A stretch of 64,000 nucleotides of DNA from Christiangramia fulva (GCF_003024155.1 NZ_CP028136.1:2046001-2110000); one strand, 5' to 3'. Positions 17,375 through 26,037 are shown, counted from the first letter of the stretch. Translations and numbers: made by a program. Notes: generated by a model from the sequence alone, not told the origin.

Positions 17375-18412
17375 ATGATCAAACGCTTCAAAAAACTTCT
17401 TGGCCGCTATCGAAATCTTGAACAGGTATATATCATTCCCTACCGCAGCTATGGCACCTTTTCGCATCTGTATCTAAAAGGAAGGGTACTCGATAACCAA
17501 CCCCTCAAAATTGTCCAGGATCAGTCTGTTTTCAGCACCCTTAAAAATACATGGAAACAATTTGACAGTTTTGAGATTCCGCAGGCTGCATTAGAACTCC
17601 GAATTTCGGATAAGCTGAATATACAGACTAAAACCGATGATGAAGGTTATTTTCTTATAGATAAAACTCTTGAGGAAAATCTTTCGGAAGTAGCCTCGGA
17701 AGAAGGATGGATAAAATTCGATATTTTCTACCGGAATAAACTTGAATCGCAAACCAGCTTGCTCGAAGATCCTTTTAAAGGTGAATTTCTGATCCCGTCT
17801 CCCGAAGCCGAATTTGGTATTATTAGCGATATAGATGACACGATCATGCATACCGGCGTTACTTCCTTTCTGAAATGGCGTTTGTTGAAAAATTCTCTTT
17901 TAACGAATGCTTATAAGCGAATTCCGTTGAAGAATGCGGCCGATCTTTATCAAAAACTGCATTCAGGAAAATCGGGTAAGAACAAAAACCCTGTTTTTTA
18001 TCTAAGTAACAGTCCGTGGAATTTATACGAATACCTGAAACTTTTTCTTGATTACAATAAGTTTCCAAAAGGCCCTATTCTTTTAAGAGACCTGCGCACA
18101 CCTTTCGAAGCGGCGATAAAACCCGAAAAACCGCATAAACAGAAAGAGATCACAAACATTCTGAAAACTTATCCCGATTTAAAATTTATCCTTATCGGGG
18201 ATAGCGGAGAACATGACGCTACTATTTATACTGATATTGCAGCGCAATATTCCGATCGTATCCTGGCAATATACCTAAGAAGCGTTCGGCATGAAAAGCG
18301 AATGAAAAGGGTGCAAAGTATCATCGATAATTTCGATACCGTGCCTGTGCTGATGGTAGAAAATTCCGTCGATGCTGAAAAGCACGCACGAAAAAACGGC
18401 TGGATAAAATAA
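17375..18412 (+). CDS. App1-family phosphatase (DUF2183, HAD-like)
   Basis: 345 residues. Residues 40-140 form a beta-rich domain, and the catalytic DUF2183 part begins at FGIISDIDDTIMHTG (about residue 150), with the DxDxT aspartates of HAD phosphatases. FYLSNSPWNLYEYL and LRDLRTPF follow, and FILIGDSGEHDATIY gives the late acidic motif. Yeast App1 is a phosphatidate phosphatase; the bacterial substrate is unknown. It follows ligD by 80 bp on the same strand with no terminator between them, so co-transcription with the NHEJ genes is possible. Confidence 0.9.
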   Translation: MIKRFKKLLGRYRNLEQVYIIPYRSYGTFSHLYLKGRVLDNQPLKIVQDQSVFSTLKNTWKQFDSFEIPQAALELRISDKLNIQTKTDDEGYFLIDKTLEENLSEVASEEGWIKFDIFYRNKLESQTSLLEDPFKGEFLIPSPEAEFGIISDIDDTIMHTGVTSFLKWRLLKNSLLTNAYKRIPLKNAADLYQKLHSGKSGKNKNPVFYLSNSPWNLYEYLKLFLDYNKFPKGPILLRDLRTPFEAAIKPEKPHKQKEITNILKTYPDLKFILIGDSGEHDATIYTDIAAQYSDRILAIYLRSVRHEKRMKRVQSIIDNFDTVPVLMVENSVDAEKHARKNGWIK

Positions 18413-18422
18413 AAATATCTTT

Positions 18423-18457
18423 GAACTACGAATTACGAACTACGAACTACGAACTCC
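18423..18457. repeat. Heptamer tandem repeat (GAACTAC)5, imperfect
   Basis: Five 7-bp units, GAACTAC, GAATTAC, GAACTAC, GAACTAC, GAACTCC, filling the space between the convergent 3' ends of the App1-like and hydroxylase genes. Same unit length and position class as the array at 1782-1812. Confidence 0.85.
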
Positions 18458-18460
18458 AAA

Positions 18461-19126
18461 TTAATCGTCAATACTCGTACCCACAGCGGCTCTTTGCTGA
18501 CGAGGTGATTTTCTCGGCATGGTTCTGAAAATATGATCCCAAAGCGGCGAGGATACTCCAAAAGCACGGTCTGGCTCGCGATAATGATGGATGCTGTGAT
18601 GATGCCATAGAGTTTTTAGGAAATTGTTAGGCACCTTAAAAGCGTGAACCGAATAATGTACAGCAAGGTAAGCCGCGTAACCTATCAAAAATCCGGCGAG
18701 AAATCCGAAAACGTAATCCCCCAGAACGGCGCGGTATATTATAAACAGAACGGTTGCGATTACCAGGCTCAGTACGGGTGGCATGGCAAGTCTGGATTTA
18801 TCTTTGGGATAATCGTGATGCACGCCGTGCATAGTATAAGAGATTTTCTGTCTCCTTGGCGTAGTTGCAGGGATGTGATACAAATACCGGTGCATGATAT
18901 ATTCCACAAAAGTGAAAAAGAAGAGGCCGGCGAAAAACAGCAATACCATCATAGGCACCTCGAATCCTTTTTCAAAAATGCCATAATAGATCAAAGCGGC
19001 AGCGATCACCCCGAAAATGATCAGCGGGAGTGAAATATGAGTATGTGTTAATTTTTCAAGTATAGGATTATCAAAAAGCTTTGGTGATCCTTTATGTTTT
19101 GGTCTTTTAAATTTTGTTGATTCCAT
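18461..19126 (-). CDS. Sterol desaturase/fatty acid 2-hydroxylase family membrane protein
   Basis: 221 residues from the ATG at 19126, preferred over an in-frame codon at 19168 that would overlap the upstream kinase gene. Four or five membrane helices carry the di-iron histidine clusters HRYLYH, HGVHHDYP, HYSVH and HHHSIHH. The family inserts oxygen into lipid chains. By resemblance to fatty acid 2-hydroxylase, and given that Bacteroidota make hydroxylated sphingolipids or sulfonolipids, a lipid hydroxylase is the best guess (inference). The gene lies 13 bp downstream of the deoxynucleoside kinase. Confidence 0.88.
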   Translation of the reverse strand: MESTKFKRPKHKGSPKLFDNPILEKLTHTHISLPLIIFGVIAAALIYYGIFEKGFEVPMMVLLFFAGLFFFTFVEYIMHRYLYHIPATTPRRQKISYTMHGVHHDYPKDKSRLAMPPVLSLVIATVLFIIYRAVLGDYVFGFLAGFLIGYAAYLAVHYSVHAFKVPNNFLKTLWHHHSIHHYREPDRAFGVSSPLWDHIFRTMPRKSPRQQRAAVGTSIDD

Positions 19127-19139
19127 AATGCAATCTTTT

Positions 19140-19754
19140 TTAAAAAAGTCCGTGTAGTTCTCCGTCAATCCGGTTGATAATATCTCCCAGATCTTCAGGA
19201 TTATTTACAAAGTTAATATTATCTACGTCAATTATCAGCAAATTGCCCTTGTCATAATCATGAACCCAGGCTTCATAGCGTTCGTTGAGCCTGCTGAGGT
19301 AATCTATTGAAATTGAATTTTCATAATCGCGGCCACGACTGTGAATTTGAGCTACCAGGTTTGGAATACTGCTTCTTAGGTAAATTAGCAAATCCGGTCC
19401 CTGCACAACGCTTTCCATAAGGTCAAACAACGCTTTATAATTTTCAAAATCCCGATTGGTCATCAGGCCCATGGCATGCAGGTTGGGAGCGAAAATATAG
19501 GCGTCTTCATAAATAGTACGGTCCTGTATGATCTTTTTACCACTTTGCCTTATTTGAAGGATCTGCCGAAACCTGCTGTTGAGGAAATAGATCTGCAAAT
19601 TAAATGACCATCGCTCCATTTTATTGTAGAAATCCTCCAGGTAAGGATTCTCCAGTACATCTTCAAATTGCGGCTCCCATTTATAATGTTTCGCTAATAA
19701 TTTTGTTAAAGTTGTTTTTCCTGCACCAATGTTTCCTGCGATGGCTACATGCAT
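19140..19754 (-). CDS. Deoxynucleoside kinase
   Basis: 204 residues. P-loop GNIGAGKTTL sits at residues 7-16, RTIYEDAYIFA is the DRT/ERS-like motif, and IYLRSSIPNLVAQIHSRGRD contains the LID region. It phosphorylates deoxynucleosides for salvage; family members of this size in Bacteroidota act on purine deoxynucleosides, but I cannot fix the base preference from sequence. Start at MHVAIAGNIG is clear. Confidence 0.92.
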   Translation of the reverse strand: MHVAIAGNIGAGKTTLTKLLAKHYKWEPQFEDVLENPYLEDFYNKMERWSFNLQIYFLNSRFRQILQIRQSGKKIIQDRTIYEDAYIFAPNLHAMGLMTNRDFENYKALFDLMESVVQGPDLLIYLRSSIPNLVAQIHSRGRDYENSISIDYLSRLNERYEAWVHDYDKGNLLIIDVDNINFVNNPEDLGDIINRIDGELHGLF

Positions 19755-19896
19755 AATCTATATTTTATTTCCGGAAGGATTCGGTTGATTCTGGTCGAAA
19801 ATTTAAAGGAGTAAATATAAGAGATTTCAGCTAAACCTCAGGGGAAAGATAGCTTCGGAATACGTTAAAATCTTTAAAAATCTTCCTTAGTTTCTA

Positions 19897-20253
19897 TCAG
19901 AAAATATCCTGGAGGCAGGGCGCGCATTTCGCGAAAATCCAGATACAATCCACAAAATCAGTAAACATATGGAAAAATAAACCTATAAAAATAAGGCGGA
20001 TAATACGATGTTTTACAAAGATCATCCCGGCGATATAAATGGTAATGGCAATTTCAGAATGCAGCGGATGAAAGCCAATACTGCAGCGATTTGGATCCAG
20101 AATGGGTGTTGCCCAAAGATGATCCAGATCTACCAGCATGGTCGCGATTAGGATCAGCCAGTATTTCTGCCAGTGCTTTTTGTCGTAAAGATAAGCGATA
20201 CCCGCAGGCGCAATAAGATGAAGGAAGTAATGAACAAATTCCTGTAAGATCAA
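19897..20253 (-). CDS. DUF6122-like small membrane protein
   Basis: 118 residues with three or four hydrophobic helices. Conserved-looking polar pieces are FVHYFLHLIAPAGIAYLYDK, LVDLDHLWATPILDPNRC and GFHPLHSE, a His/Asp pattern reminiscent of membrane metal-dependent hydrolases. It matches what I remember of DUF6122. It starts 2 bp after the stop of the DUF202 gene, so the two are in one operon downstream of the SLC13 permease. Function unknown. Confidence 0.8.
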   Translation of the reverse strand: MILQEFVHYFLHLIAPAGIAYLYDKKHWQKYWLILIATMLVDLDHLWATPILDPNRCSIGFHPLHSEIAITIYIAGMIFVKHRIIRLIFIGLFFHMFTDFVDCIWIFAKCAPCLQDIF

Positions 20254-20255
20254 AA

Positions 20256-20609
20256 TCAGTCTTTTTGCTGGTTATCTGAATTTTCCGGATAAAAACTATT
20301 ATTTGGCTTTAATAATTTTTCAAGCCTTCTTTCCAGTGCAATATACCTCGAAATACCAACAACCATAAACAATACACAGAAAAAAAATGCGATATAGCCA
20401 ATCCAGGTAACGTCTATTCCCTGGTATTCTTTTATTTGCAAAAGGGCAATGCCGCCAATTAACAAATAAAGGGAAGCTTTGATGTAAGAAAGCAGGGTGC
20501 GTTCATTGGCGAGTTTCGTGCGTTGTAGCGCCAGGTGCTCCCTTAACTGTTTTTCATCTATGATGCGGGTTTTAAACGGATTATGAAGTTTTACGTGTCT
20601 CTTTTTCAT
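20256..20609 (-). CDS. DUF202 (YidH-like) membrane protein
   Basis: 117 residues from the ATG at 20609 (MKKRHVKLHNPF). A longer reading in this frame exists but would run antiparallel-free over the small ORF at 20612-20713, and the ATG here is better placed. The DUF202 signature is visible: LREHLALQRTKLANERTLLS followed by YIKASLYLLIGGIALL and a second helix YIAFFFCVLFMVVGISRYIA. Two TM segments, inner membrane. Function of the family is unknown. Confidence 0.85.
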   Translation of the reverse strand: MKKRHVKLHNPFKTRIIDEKQLREHLALQRTKLANERTLLSYIKASLYLLIGGIALLQIKEYQGIDVTWIGYIAFFFCVLFMVVGISRYIALERRLEKLLKPNNSFYPENSDNQQKD

Positions 20610-20611
20610 AA

Positions 20612-20713
20612 CTAAAAAGGAAAAAAGATTGGAATTAAAAAGGATGCCGCGATCCAGATCAAAAAATTGAGCGGGATACAAAATTTTAAAGAATAAAAGC
20701 TTGAATCATCCAT
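20612..20713 (-). pseudogene. Remnant 3' end of a second SLC13/DASS permease (33 codons)
   Basis: A 33-codon ORF sits between the SLC13 stop (5 bp gap) and the DUF202 start (2 bp gap). Its product contains SLKFCIPLNFLIWIAASFLI then PIFFPF. This matches the canonical last helix of SLC13/DASS permeases (GLPL, hydrophobic run, LIP, WPF), as does the real C-terminus next door (FFKAGLPLTIILLIIILTLV then PIIWPLH). I read it as what is left of a second or replaced permease. It could still be translated as a one-helix peptide because spacing to both neighbours is tight. Confidence 0.6.
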
Positions 20714-20718
20714 CTGTT

Positions 20719-22476
20719 TTAATGTAAAGGCCAAATGATTGGCACAAGTGTTAGAATTATAATTAATAATATGATGGTTAATGGTAATCCGGCTTTAAAA
20801 AAATCTATGAACCTGTACCTTCCAGGGGCGTAGACCAGGATGCATGAGGGCTCGAAAGGCGTAATAAGTGATACAGAAGCACCCAGCATTATAGCGATGG
20901 CAAAACTTCGTGGATCCACATTTAGCAATTCGGCAGTTTCTATAGCAATAGGTAAGATGACCAGGGCGGCTGCAGCATTGGACATTGGTTGGGTTAGCAG
21001 GATCACCAAAATCACAAAACCCGCAAGTATATATATATCACCAAATCCGCCCAGAAGGTTCATGATGTTTTCAGCCAGAAATTTGGAAGCTCCTGAATTA
21101 TGCATAGCCGTACCAAAAGCGCTCATTCCTCCTATAAGAATAAGAAGTTTCCAGTTCATCAATTCATACGCCCGCTTAGCACTAATAGCACCGCTTATCA
21201 CAGTAAGTAAAGCTGCGGAAAGAAATGCGATGGAAAGGGGTATAATTTGAAGGGATCCTAATATGACGGCTAGCAGGAAACTTAGGGCGGCGAAAAGTCC
21301 TTTTCTTTCTCTGAACATGGTTACCCGATGATCGCCCAGAATGGAAAAGTCCTGGGAGTTCCTAACGGCTTCAACTGCTTCTTCTGTTCCCTGAACAAGC
21401 AGAACATCACCAATTTTGAAATGAATATCCTGAATCTTTTCCGAGATTTTTCCGCGTAGACGGTGAATTCCAAGAACAATAAGGTTGTAATTTTGACGAA
21501 ATTTTACTTCCTGCAAGGTCTTATCAAGAAGTCTTGACCCCGGGGTGATTAAAAGTTCCAGAAACATGATCTGGTCACTTTGGAGTTCACTGTGTGAGAT
21601 CAAATCTGCCAGCACCTCTATGCCTGCAGATTCTTTGACCTTGATAAGATCATTAATTTTGCATTCTACAAGCAGGATATCATTTTTTTCAAGAAGGGTA
21701 GAATGGTCCGGTATAATCTCCATATTACCCCTGATGATTTTAAAGATATTAATTTCCATCTTTGCAAGATTGGAATTAAATGCCTGCTGCCCCACCAAAT
21801 CTGAATCGCCTGGAATTATAATTTCCGAAAGATATTGCTTGAAATTATATTCTTCATCCAGGTTCACTCCTTTATGATTTGGTAATAATTTGTTTCCAAA
21901 GACTAACAGGAATATAAAGCCGGTGATAAATAAAATGAAGCCAATACCAAAAATTTCAAAAAATGAGACTGGTTCAAGGCCGACGGTTTCCATGTAACCA
22001 CTTACGGCTACGTTTGTAGAGGTGCCAATAAGCGTGCAGGTTCCTCCTAAAATTGATGCGTAAGCAACAGGAATAAGTACTTTAGAGGGACTTAATCCCA
22101 GTTTTTTACTAATCCCTACCACAGGTCCCGTTACCAGCGCTGTTACTGTGGTATTGTTCATAAAAGCCGAAAGAGCTCCCGTAATGATCATGGTATAACC
22201 AATAAAAATTGTTCTGCTGGGTACGCTTTTAATCATTTTATCCCCAAGTTTGTTTAACAAACCTGTTTCTGAAAGAGCTCCGGAAATAACGAATATGGAC
22301 GCGAGGATGATGATGAAATCATTGCTGAAACCCTCGAAAGCTTCTTTGGGAGTGATGATCCCGAATAATGCAAGTATTACGAGTAAGCCAATAGTGACGA
22401 CATCTACCGAATATTTTTCAGAGGCGAATAGAATAATTGCCAATATCAGTAAAGAAATCACCAGAGCTATTTCCAT
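20719..22476 (-). CDS. SLC13 (DASS) family permease with two RCK-C regulatory domains
   Basis: 585 residues. Membrane helices at about 1-190 and 385-585 flank a cytosolic insert (about 200-370) with two TrkA-C/RCK_C modules (SEIIIPGDSDLVGQQAFNSN and LLITPGSRLLDKTLQEVKFR). Transport motifs include AFMNNTTVTALVTGPVVG and GGTCTLIGTSTNVAVSG, the SNT-like hairpins of DASS carriers, and TQPMSNAAAALVILPIA. Members with this layout are linked to sulfate or dicarboxylate uptake and sulfur limitation. The next locus upstream is a CysP-like permease with an Rrf2 regulator, which favours sulfate (inference). Confidence 0.9.
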   Translation of the reverse strand: MEIALVISLLILAIILFASEKYSVDVVTIGLLVILALFGIITPKEAFEGFSNDFIIILASIFVISGALSETGLLNKLGDKMIKSVPSRTIFIGYTMIITGALSAFMNNTTVTALVTGPVVGISKKLGLSPSKVLIPVAYASILGGTCTLIGTSTNVAVSGYMETVGLEPVSFFEIFGIGFILFITGFIFLLVFGNKLLPNHKGVNLDEEYNFKQYLSEIIIPGDSDLVGQQAFNSNLAKMEINIFKIIRGNMEIIPDHSTLLEKNDILLVECKINDLIKVKESAGIEVLADLISHSELQSDQIMFLELLITPGSRLLDKTLQEVKFRQNYNLIVLGIHRLRGKISEKIQDIHFKIGDVLLVQGTEEAVEAVRNSQDFSILGDHRVTMFRERKGLFAALSFLLAVILGSLQIIPLSIAFLSAALLTVISGAISAKRAYELMNWKLLILIGGMSAFGTAMHNSGASKFLAENIMNLLGGFGDIYILAGFVILVILLTQPMSNAAAALVILPIAIETAELLNVDPRSFAIAIMLGASVSLITPFEPSCILVYAPGRYRFIDFFKAGLPLTIILLIIILTLVPIIWPLH

Positions 22477-22652
22477 AATGGATACGATTAGAGCTATTAA
22501 ATATAGTTAAAAAGCTATTCGGTTAAAAAAAACTATATAGATCCCTTATTTGCTCCAGGTAAAATCTGAATAGAATCAAAATGCTGGAATTAGGATAAAG
22601 TCTTGTGGAATTAATCCTGATAACAGCAATTATTACTGGTGTTGAGCAGTCT

Positions 22653-23672
22653 TTAGTTCAATAATGTTACCAAAATAAAAGTTAGAAAAAAAGCAAAAAC
22701 GGGAGCTATTCCCCAAACCGTGAAGAAGCGTTTCACCGTCTTATTTGAAAAAGTATTTTTAAATCCGTTTTTGCTAATGCTCAAAGCGATGAAAGAAGCC
22801 CCGTTCAATTGTACCAGAGAGGTAGGAATGCCTTTGGTAATGGATGCCAATAAGAGTAAACTGGCAGTGATCATTGCAATTATCGTGGCGTAGAATGGAG
22901 ATACTTTCACGATATCCTTTCCGGTATTTTTTGTCACTTTGTGCCCAAGCAATGAGCTCCCAATGGCGAAACAGGGAGCTACTATCAACACTGATAAAAT
23001 GATAATTGGCAGAAAATTCTGAATGGCCTCCTTTCCGATTTCATTGGCGGTCAAAGAGGCAATTGGCGCGGCTGCATTGGCAACATTATTTGCGCCAATT
23101 GAAAAAGCAACATACAGCGAAGACAAAATTAAAACAGCTTTTAAACCTTTGTGGTTCTTTAGATGTGAATAGTCATCAGTAAAAATTTTGTCTTTTAAAA
23201 AAGGGAAAACCCATTTTGAAAGTCCTAACATTATAAAAAAGGCGACAAAAGGCAGAAGTATCCAGGTAGGAATAATTTCATAGAATAATTTGTGCGTATT
23301 CAAACCATCCAGTGCGGTTGCCGCTCCTGCAATTGAAAGCACGGTTGCCTGACTGGTTGATTGTGGAACTCCAATCAAATTCGCGATAAGAAGCGATAAA
23401 CCAATTGACCCCAGAATAATAGAAGTAATCAAGGGCGTAAAAAAGGAATGGTCTAAAAGCCCTTTTCCGAGGGTCAGGGAAACTTCTTTACCTGCGATCA
23501 AAGCACCTGCAAGAACCATGATCCCGAAAAGCCCGGGGATAAGTGATCTTTTTAAAACATTGGCTCCATAAGCCGCCGAAAATGATGGAGCTGTTCCACT
23601 ACCTCCCATATTTATTGCCAGAAACATTGCTAATAAGAAAGGGATGGTTAAGGCGTTAAATAGTTCTGACAT
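22653..23672 (-). CDS. PiT-family anion permease, probably CysP-like sulfate transporter
   Basis: 339 residues, about 9-11 helices in two inverted halves. The first half-motif is NMGGSGTAPSFSAAYGANVL and the second is FSIGANNVANAAAPIASL. Classical phosphate PiT proteins have GANDxANA in both halves. The MGGSGTAPSFSAAYGANV form and the C-terminal ISKNGFKNTF resemble the CysP branch known for sulfate uptake in Bacillus, as I remember it. It lies 5 bp downstream of a DUF2490 gene, below an Rrf2 gene whose close paralogue sits next to cysH. Sulfate is therefore more likely than phosphate (inference). Confidence 0.8.
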   Translation of the reverse strand: MSELFNALTIPFLLAMFLAINMGGSGTAPSFSAAYGANVLKRSLIPGLFGIMVLAGALIAGKEVSLTLGKGLLDHSFFTPLITSIILGSIGLSLLIANLIGVPQSTSQATVLSIAGAATALDGLNTHKLFYEIIPTWILLPFVAFFIMLGLSKWVFPFLKDKIFTDDYSHLKNHKGLKAVLILSSLYVAFSIGANNVANAAAPIASLTANEIGKEAIQNFLPIIILSVLIVAPCFAIGSSLLGHKVTKNTGKDIVKVSPFYATIIAMITASLLLLASITKGIPTSLVQLNGASFIALSISKNGFKNTFSNKTVKRFFTVWGIAPVFAFFLTFILVTLLN

Positions 23673-23677
23673 AATTC

Positions 23678-24412
23678 CTAGATTTTTGATTTCTTAAAGT
23701 CGATAGTATGATGGATGGTAAATCTTAAAATATGGCGGTTGTAAAAATCAACTCCTGATTTTTGTTGCTGAAACCAATTGATATAACCTAATTCAAAGCC
23801 GAAATTTTTTATGGGCATATACTGCACACTCGCTCCATATCTGTTTTGATCAAATACATTTTGGACGATTTCCCCGCCAATATTGATAAGAATTTCGTCG
23901 AAAGCTTTTAAAGTAAGGTTTTGAAAAGGGTAGTATCTTATTTCGAATTTGTACCGGGAACGGTTATTTCCGTACTTAAATGAGCCGTTGGGTTGTTCGA
24001 AAAACCGAAAATCACTCCAGTAGCGGTGGTGCAGGGATATTTTTTCTGATACATTTTGGGTATACGCTAATTCAAGCTGTGGCCGCAATTCGGTCCTGTT
24101 GTGAAAAGCTTTAATTTCAGGGTCGTGGGGAAGTGATTGCAGGAAATAAGTAAAGCCAAGACCTCCATTCCACCCTTTTCCAAGTTTCCTTTCACCAAAT
24201 GTTCTTGATAGAAACTGATGCTGCCGCCAGGGAAACCAATAAGTCCTTTCTTCTATTTCCTGCCTTATTTGATAGTTATCATCGAGTTTTACTTTTAAGG
24301 AATAGCGTGTCCATAACAGATGCTGAGTTTCTACCTTTTTTTGGGCATTTAGAGCTATTGAAAACAGTCCAAATAGAAAAGTTGTAAAGACAATGGGCCT
24401 GATTTTCCACAT
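23678..24412 (-). CDS. DUF2490 outer-membrane protein
   Basis: 244 residues with signal peptide (MWKIRPIVFTTFLFGLFSIA, cut after LNA). The mature protein is a series of amphipathic strands (YSLKVKLDDNYQIRQEIEER, NRTELRPQLELAYTQ, LRFTIHHTIDF), typical of the DUF2490 beta barrels. It is co-transcribed with the CysP-like permease (5 bp gap) and may provide passage for the same anion through the outer membrane (inference). The predicted Rrf2 operator lies 46-62 bp upstream of its start. Confidence 0.86.
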   Translation of the reverse strand: MWKIRPIVFTTFLFGLFSIALNAQKKVETQHLLWTRYSLKVKLDDNYQIRQEIEERTYWFPWRQHQFLSRTFGERKLGKGWNGGLGFTYFLQSLPHDPEIKAFHNRTELRPQLELAYTQNVSEKISLHHRYWSDFRFFEQPNGSFKYGNNRSRYKFEIRYYPFQNLTLKAFDEILINIGGEIVQNVFDQNRYGASVQYMPIKNFGFELGYINWFQQQKSGVDFYNRHILRFTIHHTIDFKKSKI

Positions 24413-24457
24413 AAGATTTCGAAAATTTAAGCGCCAAAAATATCAAAAACTATTAAA

Positions 24458-24474
24458 CCTACCAAAATAGTAGG
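24458..24474. promoter_or_regulatory. Predicted Rrf2 operator CCTAC-N7-GTAGG
   Basis: A 17-bp inverted repeat, CCTACCAAAATAGTAGG, between the Rrf2 gene and the DUF2490-permease operon. A 17-bp site of the same form, CCTACTAACCCGATAGG, lies at the cysH promoter (37536-37552), beside the paralogous Rrf2 gene. Two independent matches at sulfur-linked genes support a shared regulator site. Confidence 0.6.
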
Positions 24475-24495
24475 AGTTAAAAAAATGAAAAAAAA

Positions 24496-24927
24496 TTATT
24501 TCTTTAGTTTTTCCTCTCTTTTAATAATGTCGGCAAGAGTGGCGGCTTTTAAGCGGTTTACAGTTTCATTACGTATTTCCATTGCAATTTGGCGAATGCC
24601 ACAGGTTTCTTCGTCTATGCATTCTTCGCAACGTTCATAAAATTTATAAGTTACACAGGGAAGCAGGGCAATTGCTCCGTCAAACAGGCGCATAACTTTT
24701 GCCATATGAATTTCTTCAGGAGTGCCGTTAAGTGAGTAACCTCCGTATTTTCCTTTTTTGCTGTTAAGTATCCGAGCATTTTTGAGCTCTCTTAATATCG
24801 ATTCAAGAAATTTTAGCGGAATATGCTGATCTTCCGAAATCCTGCTGACCGGTATAGGTTGTTCGTCCCTGTTCTTTGCGATATAAACCAATGCATTAAT
24901 TGCATATTTTGTCTTTTTTGATAACAC
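24496..24927 (-). CDS. Rrf2-family transcriptional regulator, Fe-S type
   Basis: 143 residues. The N-terminal winged helix is MLSKKTKYAINALVYIAKNR with recognition region IPLKFLESILRELKNA and wing KKGKYGGY. The sensor region holds four Cys in the order C-x8-C-x2-C-x5-C (residues about 91-109; PCVTYKFYERCEECIDEETC), suitable for an iron-sulfur cluster. The protein at 37044-37460 has the same spacing and is a close paralogue. Its position upstream of a CysP-like permease, and the paralogue beside cysH, suggest control of sulfur uptake or assimilation by O-acetylserine, cysteine or cluster status (inference). Confidence 0.92.
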   Translation of the reverse strand: MLSKKTKYAINALVYIAKNRDEQPIPVSRISEDQHIPLKFLESILRELKNARILNSKKGKYGGYSLNGTPEEIHMAKVMRLFDGAIALLPCVTYKFYERCEECIDEETCGIRQIAMEIRNETVNRLKAATLADIIKREEKLKK

Positions 24928-24977
24928 TCGCCTTGCTTTAGTTTGATTATGAATTCCTCTCTTTCAAAAAGATTTAA

Positions 24978-24985
24978 CAAAATTA
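24978..24985 (-). promoter_or_regulatory. Rrf2 gene -7 promoter element
   Basis: On the minus strand TAATTTTG, matching TAnnTTTG, 51 bp upstream of the regulator's ATG. No clear TTG at the -33 position. Confidence 0.5.
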
Positions 24986-25046
24986 TACATTAAGTTTTAA
25001 TCTGATAAAACTGATACTCAGTATTGAAGCTGTAAAAGTAAATTTT

Positions 25047-25988
25047 TCAGAAAGGAAGTCGGCTAAGATCCACATTTCCGCCAGAAATAATTATTCCTGT
25101 TTTTTTATTTCTGAAAAGCTCTTTTTCTCGCAAAACCGCTGCGAGTGCAGTGGAGCTAGAAGGTTCCACCACGATCTTCATTCGCTCCCAGATGAGTTTT
25201 AAAGCCTGAAATATCTCTTCTTCTGAAACTCTGATGATGTCACTTACATTTTCCAGGATAATGGGAAAATTTTTATCGCCTAAATGGGTTTTTAAACCAT
25301 CGGCCATGGTATTCGCGGTTTCATTGGTTTCTATTTTTCCGGTTTGAAGGGAGCGCCAGGCATCATCGGCTTCCATTGGTTCGGCGCCATAACATTTACA
25401 GTTCCTGCCAAAATATTTAACGGCCAGCGCTGTACCGGCAATAAGTCCGCCGCCGCCCACCGGACATACCACATAATCAAGATCTGGAAAATCCTGAAGC
25501 AATTCCAGCGCAGCAGTTCCCTGGCCATAGATAACGTCAAGATCATTAGAAGGATGAATAAAAGTCGCACCTGTTTCGTCCTGGATTTTATTGGCAGTTT
25601 CTTCCCTGTCTTTTAAGGTAGATGGGCACTCGGTAATTTTACCGCCGTAAGTGCGAACGGCAGCTTTTTTTACTTCGGGAGCAGTATCTGGCATGACGAT
25701 ATAAGCAGGAATGCCTATATTTTTCGCGGCAAGCGACAGCGCCTGCGCGAAATTTCCCGAGGAATGGGTGACAACGCCCTTTTTTCTTTTTTCTTCAGGA
25801 AGATTTAAGATAGCATTCGCGGCTCCACGCATTTTAAAAGCACCCATCCGCTGAAAATTCTCACATTTAAAATAAAGTTCCGCTCCCGAAATTTCGTCGA
25901 TCAGTCTAGAGGTGAGGACGGGAGTACGATGTATAAAAGGCTGAATGTCTTCCTGAGCCTTTTTCAGAAGATTTTGAGCTGTTTCCAA
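25047..25988 (-). CDS. PLP-dependent threonine/serine dehydratase (serine racemase-like)
   Basis: 313 residues, the short form without a C-terminal ACT regulatory domain. The PLP lysine is in MGAFKMRGAANA; the phosphate-binding loop is the GGGGLIAG motif; SSGNFAQALSLAAK is the substrate loop, with Phe where many homologues have His (SSGNHGQ). By family it deaminates threonine or serine to 2-oxo acids, or racemises serine. Lack of the ACT domain argues against the isoleucine-pathway IlvA. It is last in a minus-strand series with USP, a 2-hydroxyacid reductase and an acyl-CoA dehydrogenase. Confidence 0.9.
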   Translation of the reverse strand: METAQNLLKKAQEDIQPFIHRTPVLTSRLIDEISGAELYFKCENFQRMGAFKMRGAANAILNLPEEKRKKGVVTHSSGNFAQALSLAAKNIGIPAYIVMPDTAPEVKKAAVRTYGGKITECPSTLKDREETANKIQDETGATFIHPSNDLDVIYGQGTAALELLQDFPDLDYVVCPVGGGGLIAGTALAVKYFGRNCKCYGAEPMEADDAWRSLQTGKIETNETANTMADGLKTHLGDKNFPIILENVSDIIRVSEEEIFQALKLIWERMKIVVEPSSSTALAAVLREKELFRNKKTGIIISGGNVDLSRLPF

Positions 25989-26037
25989 GAAATCTTAATT
26001 TGGGCTGAAATTATAAAATCTCGCCCATTTATGCATA

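Noticed and set aside
24496..24927. Assignment of this Rrf2 protein as IscR or NsrR
   Set aside because: Cys spacing (x8, x2, x5, four Cys) differs from the three-Cys patterns of those proteins, and no isc or nitric-oxide genes are nearby.
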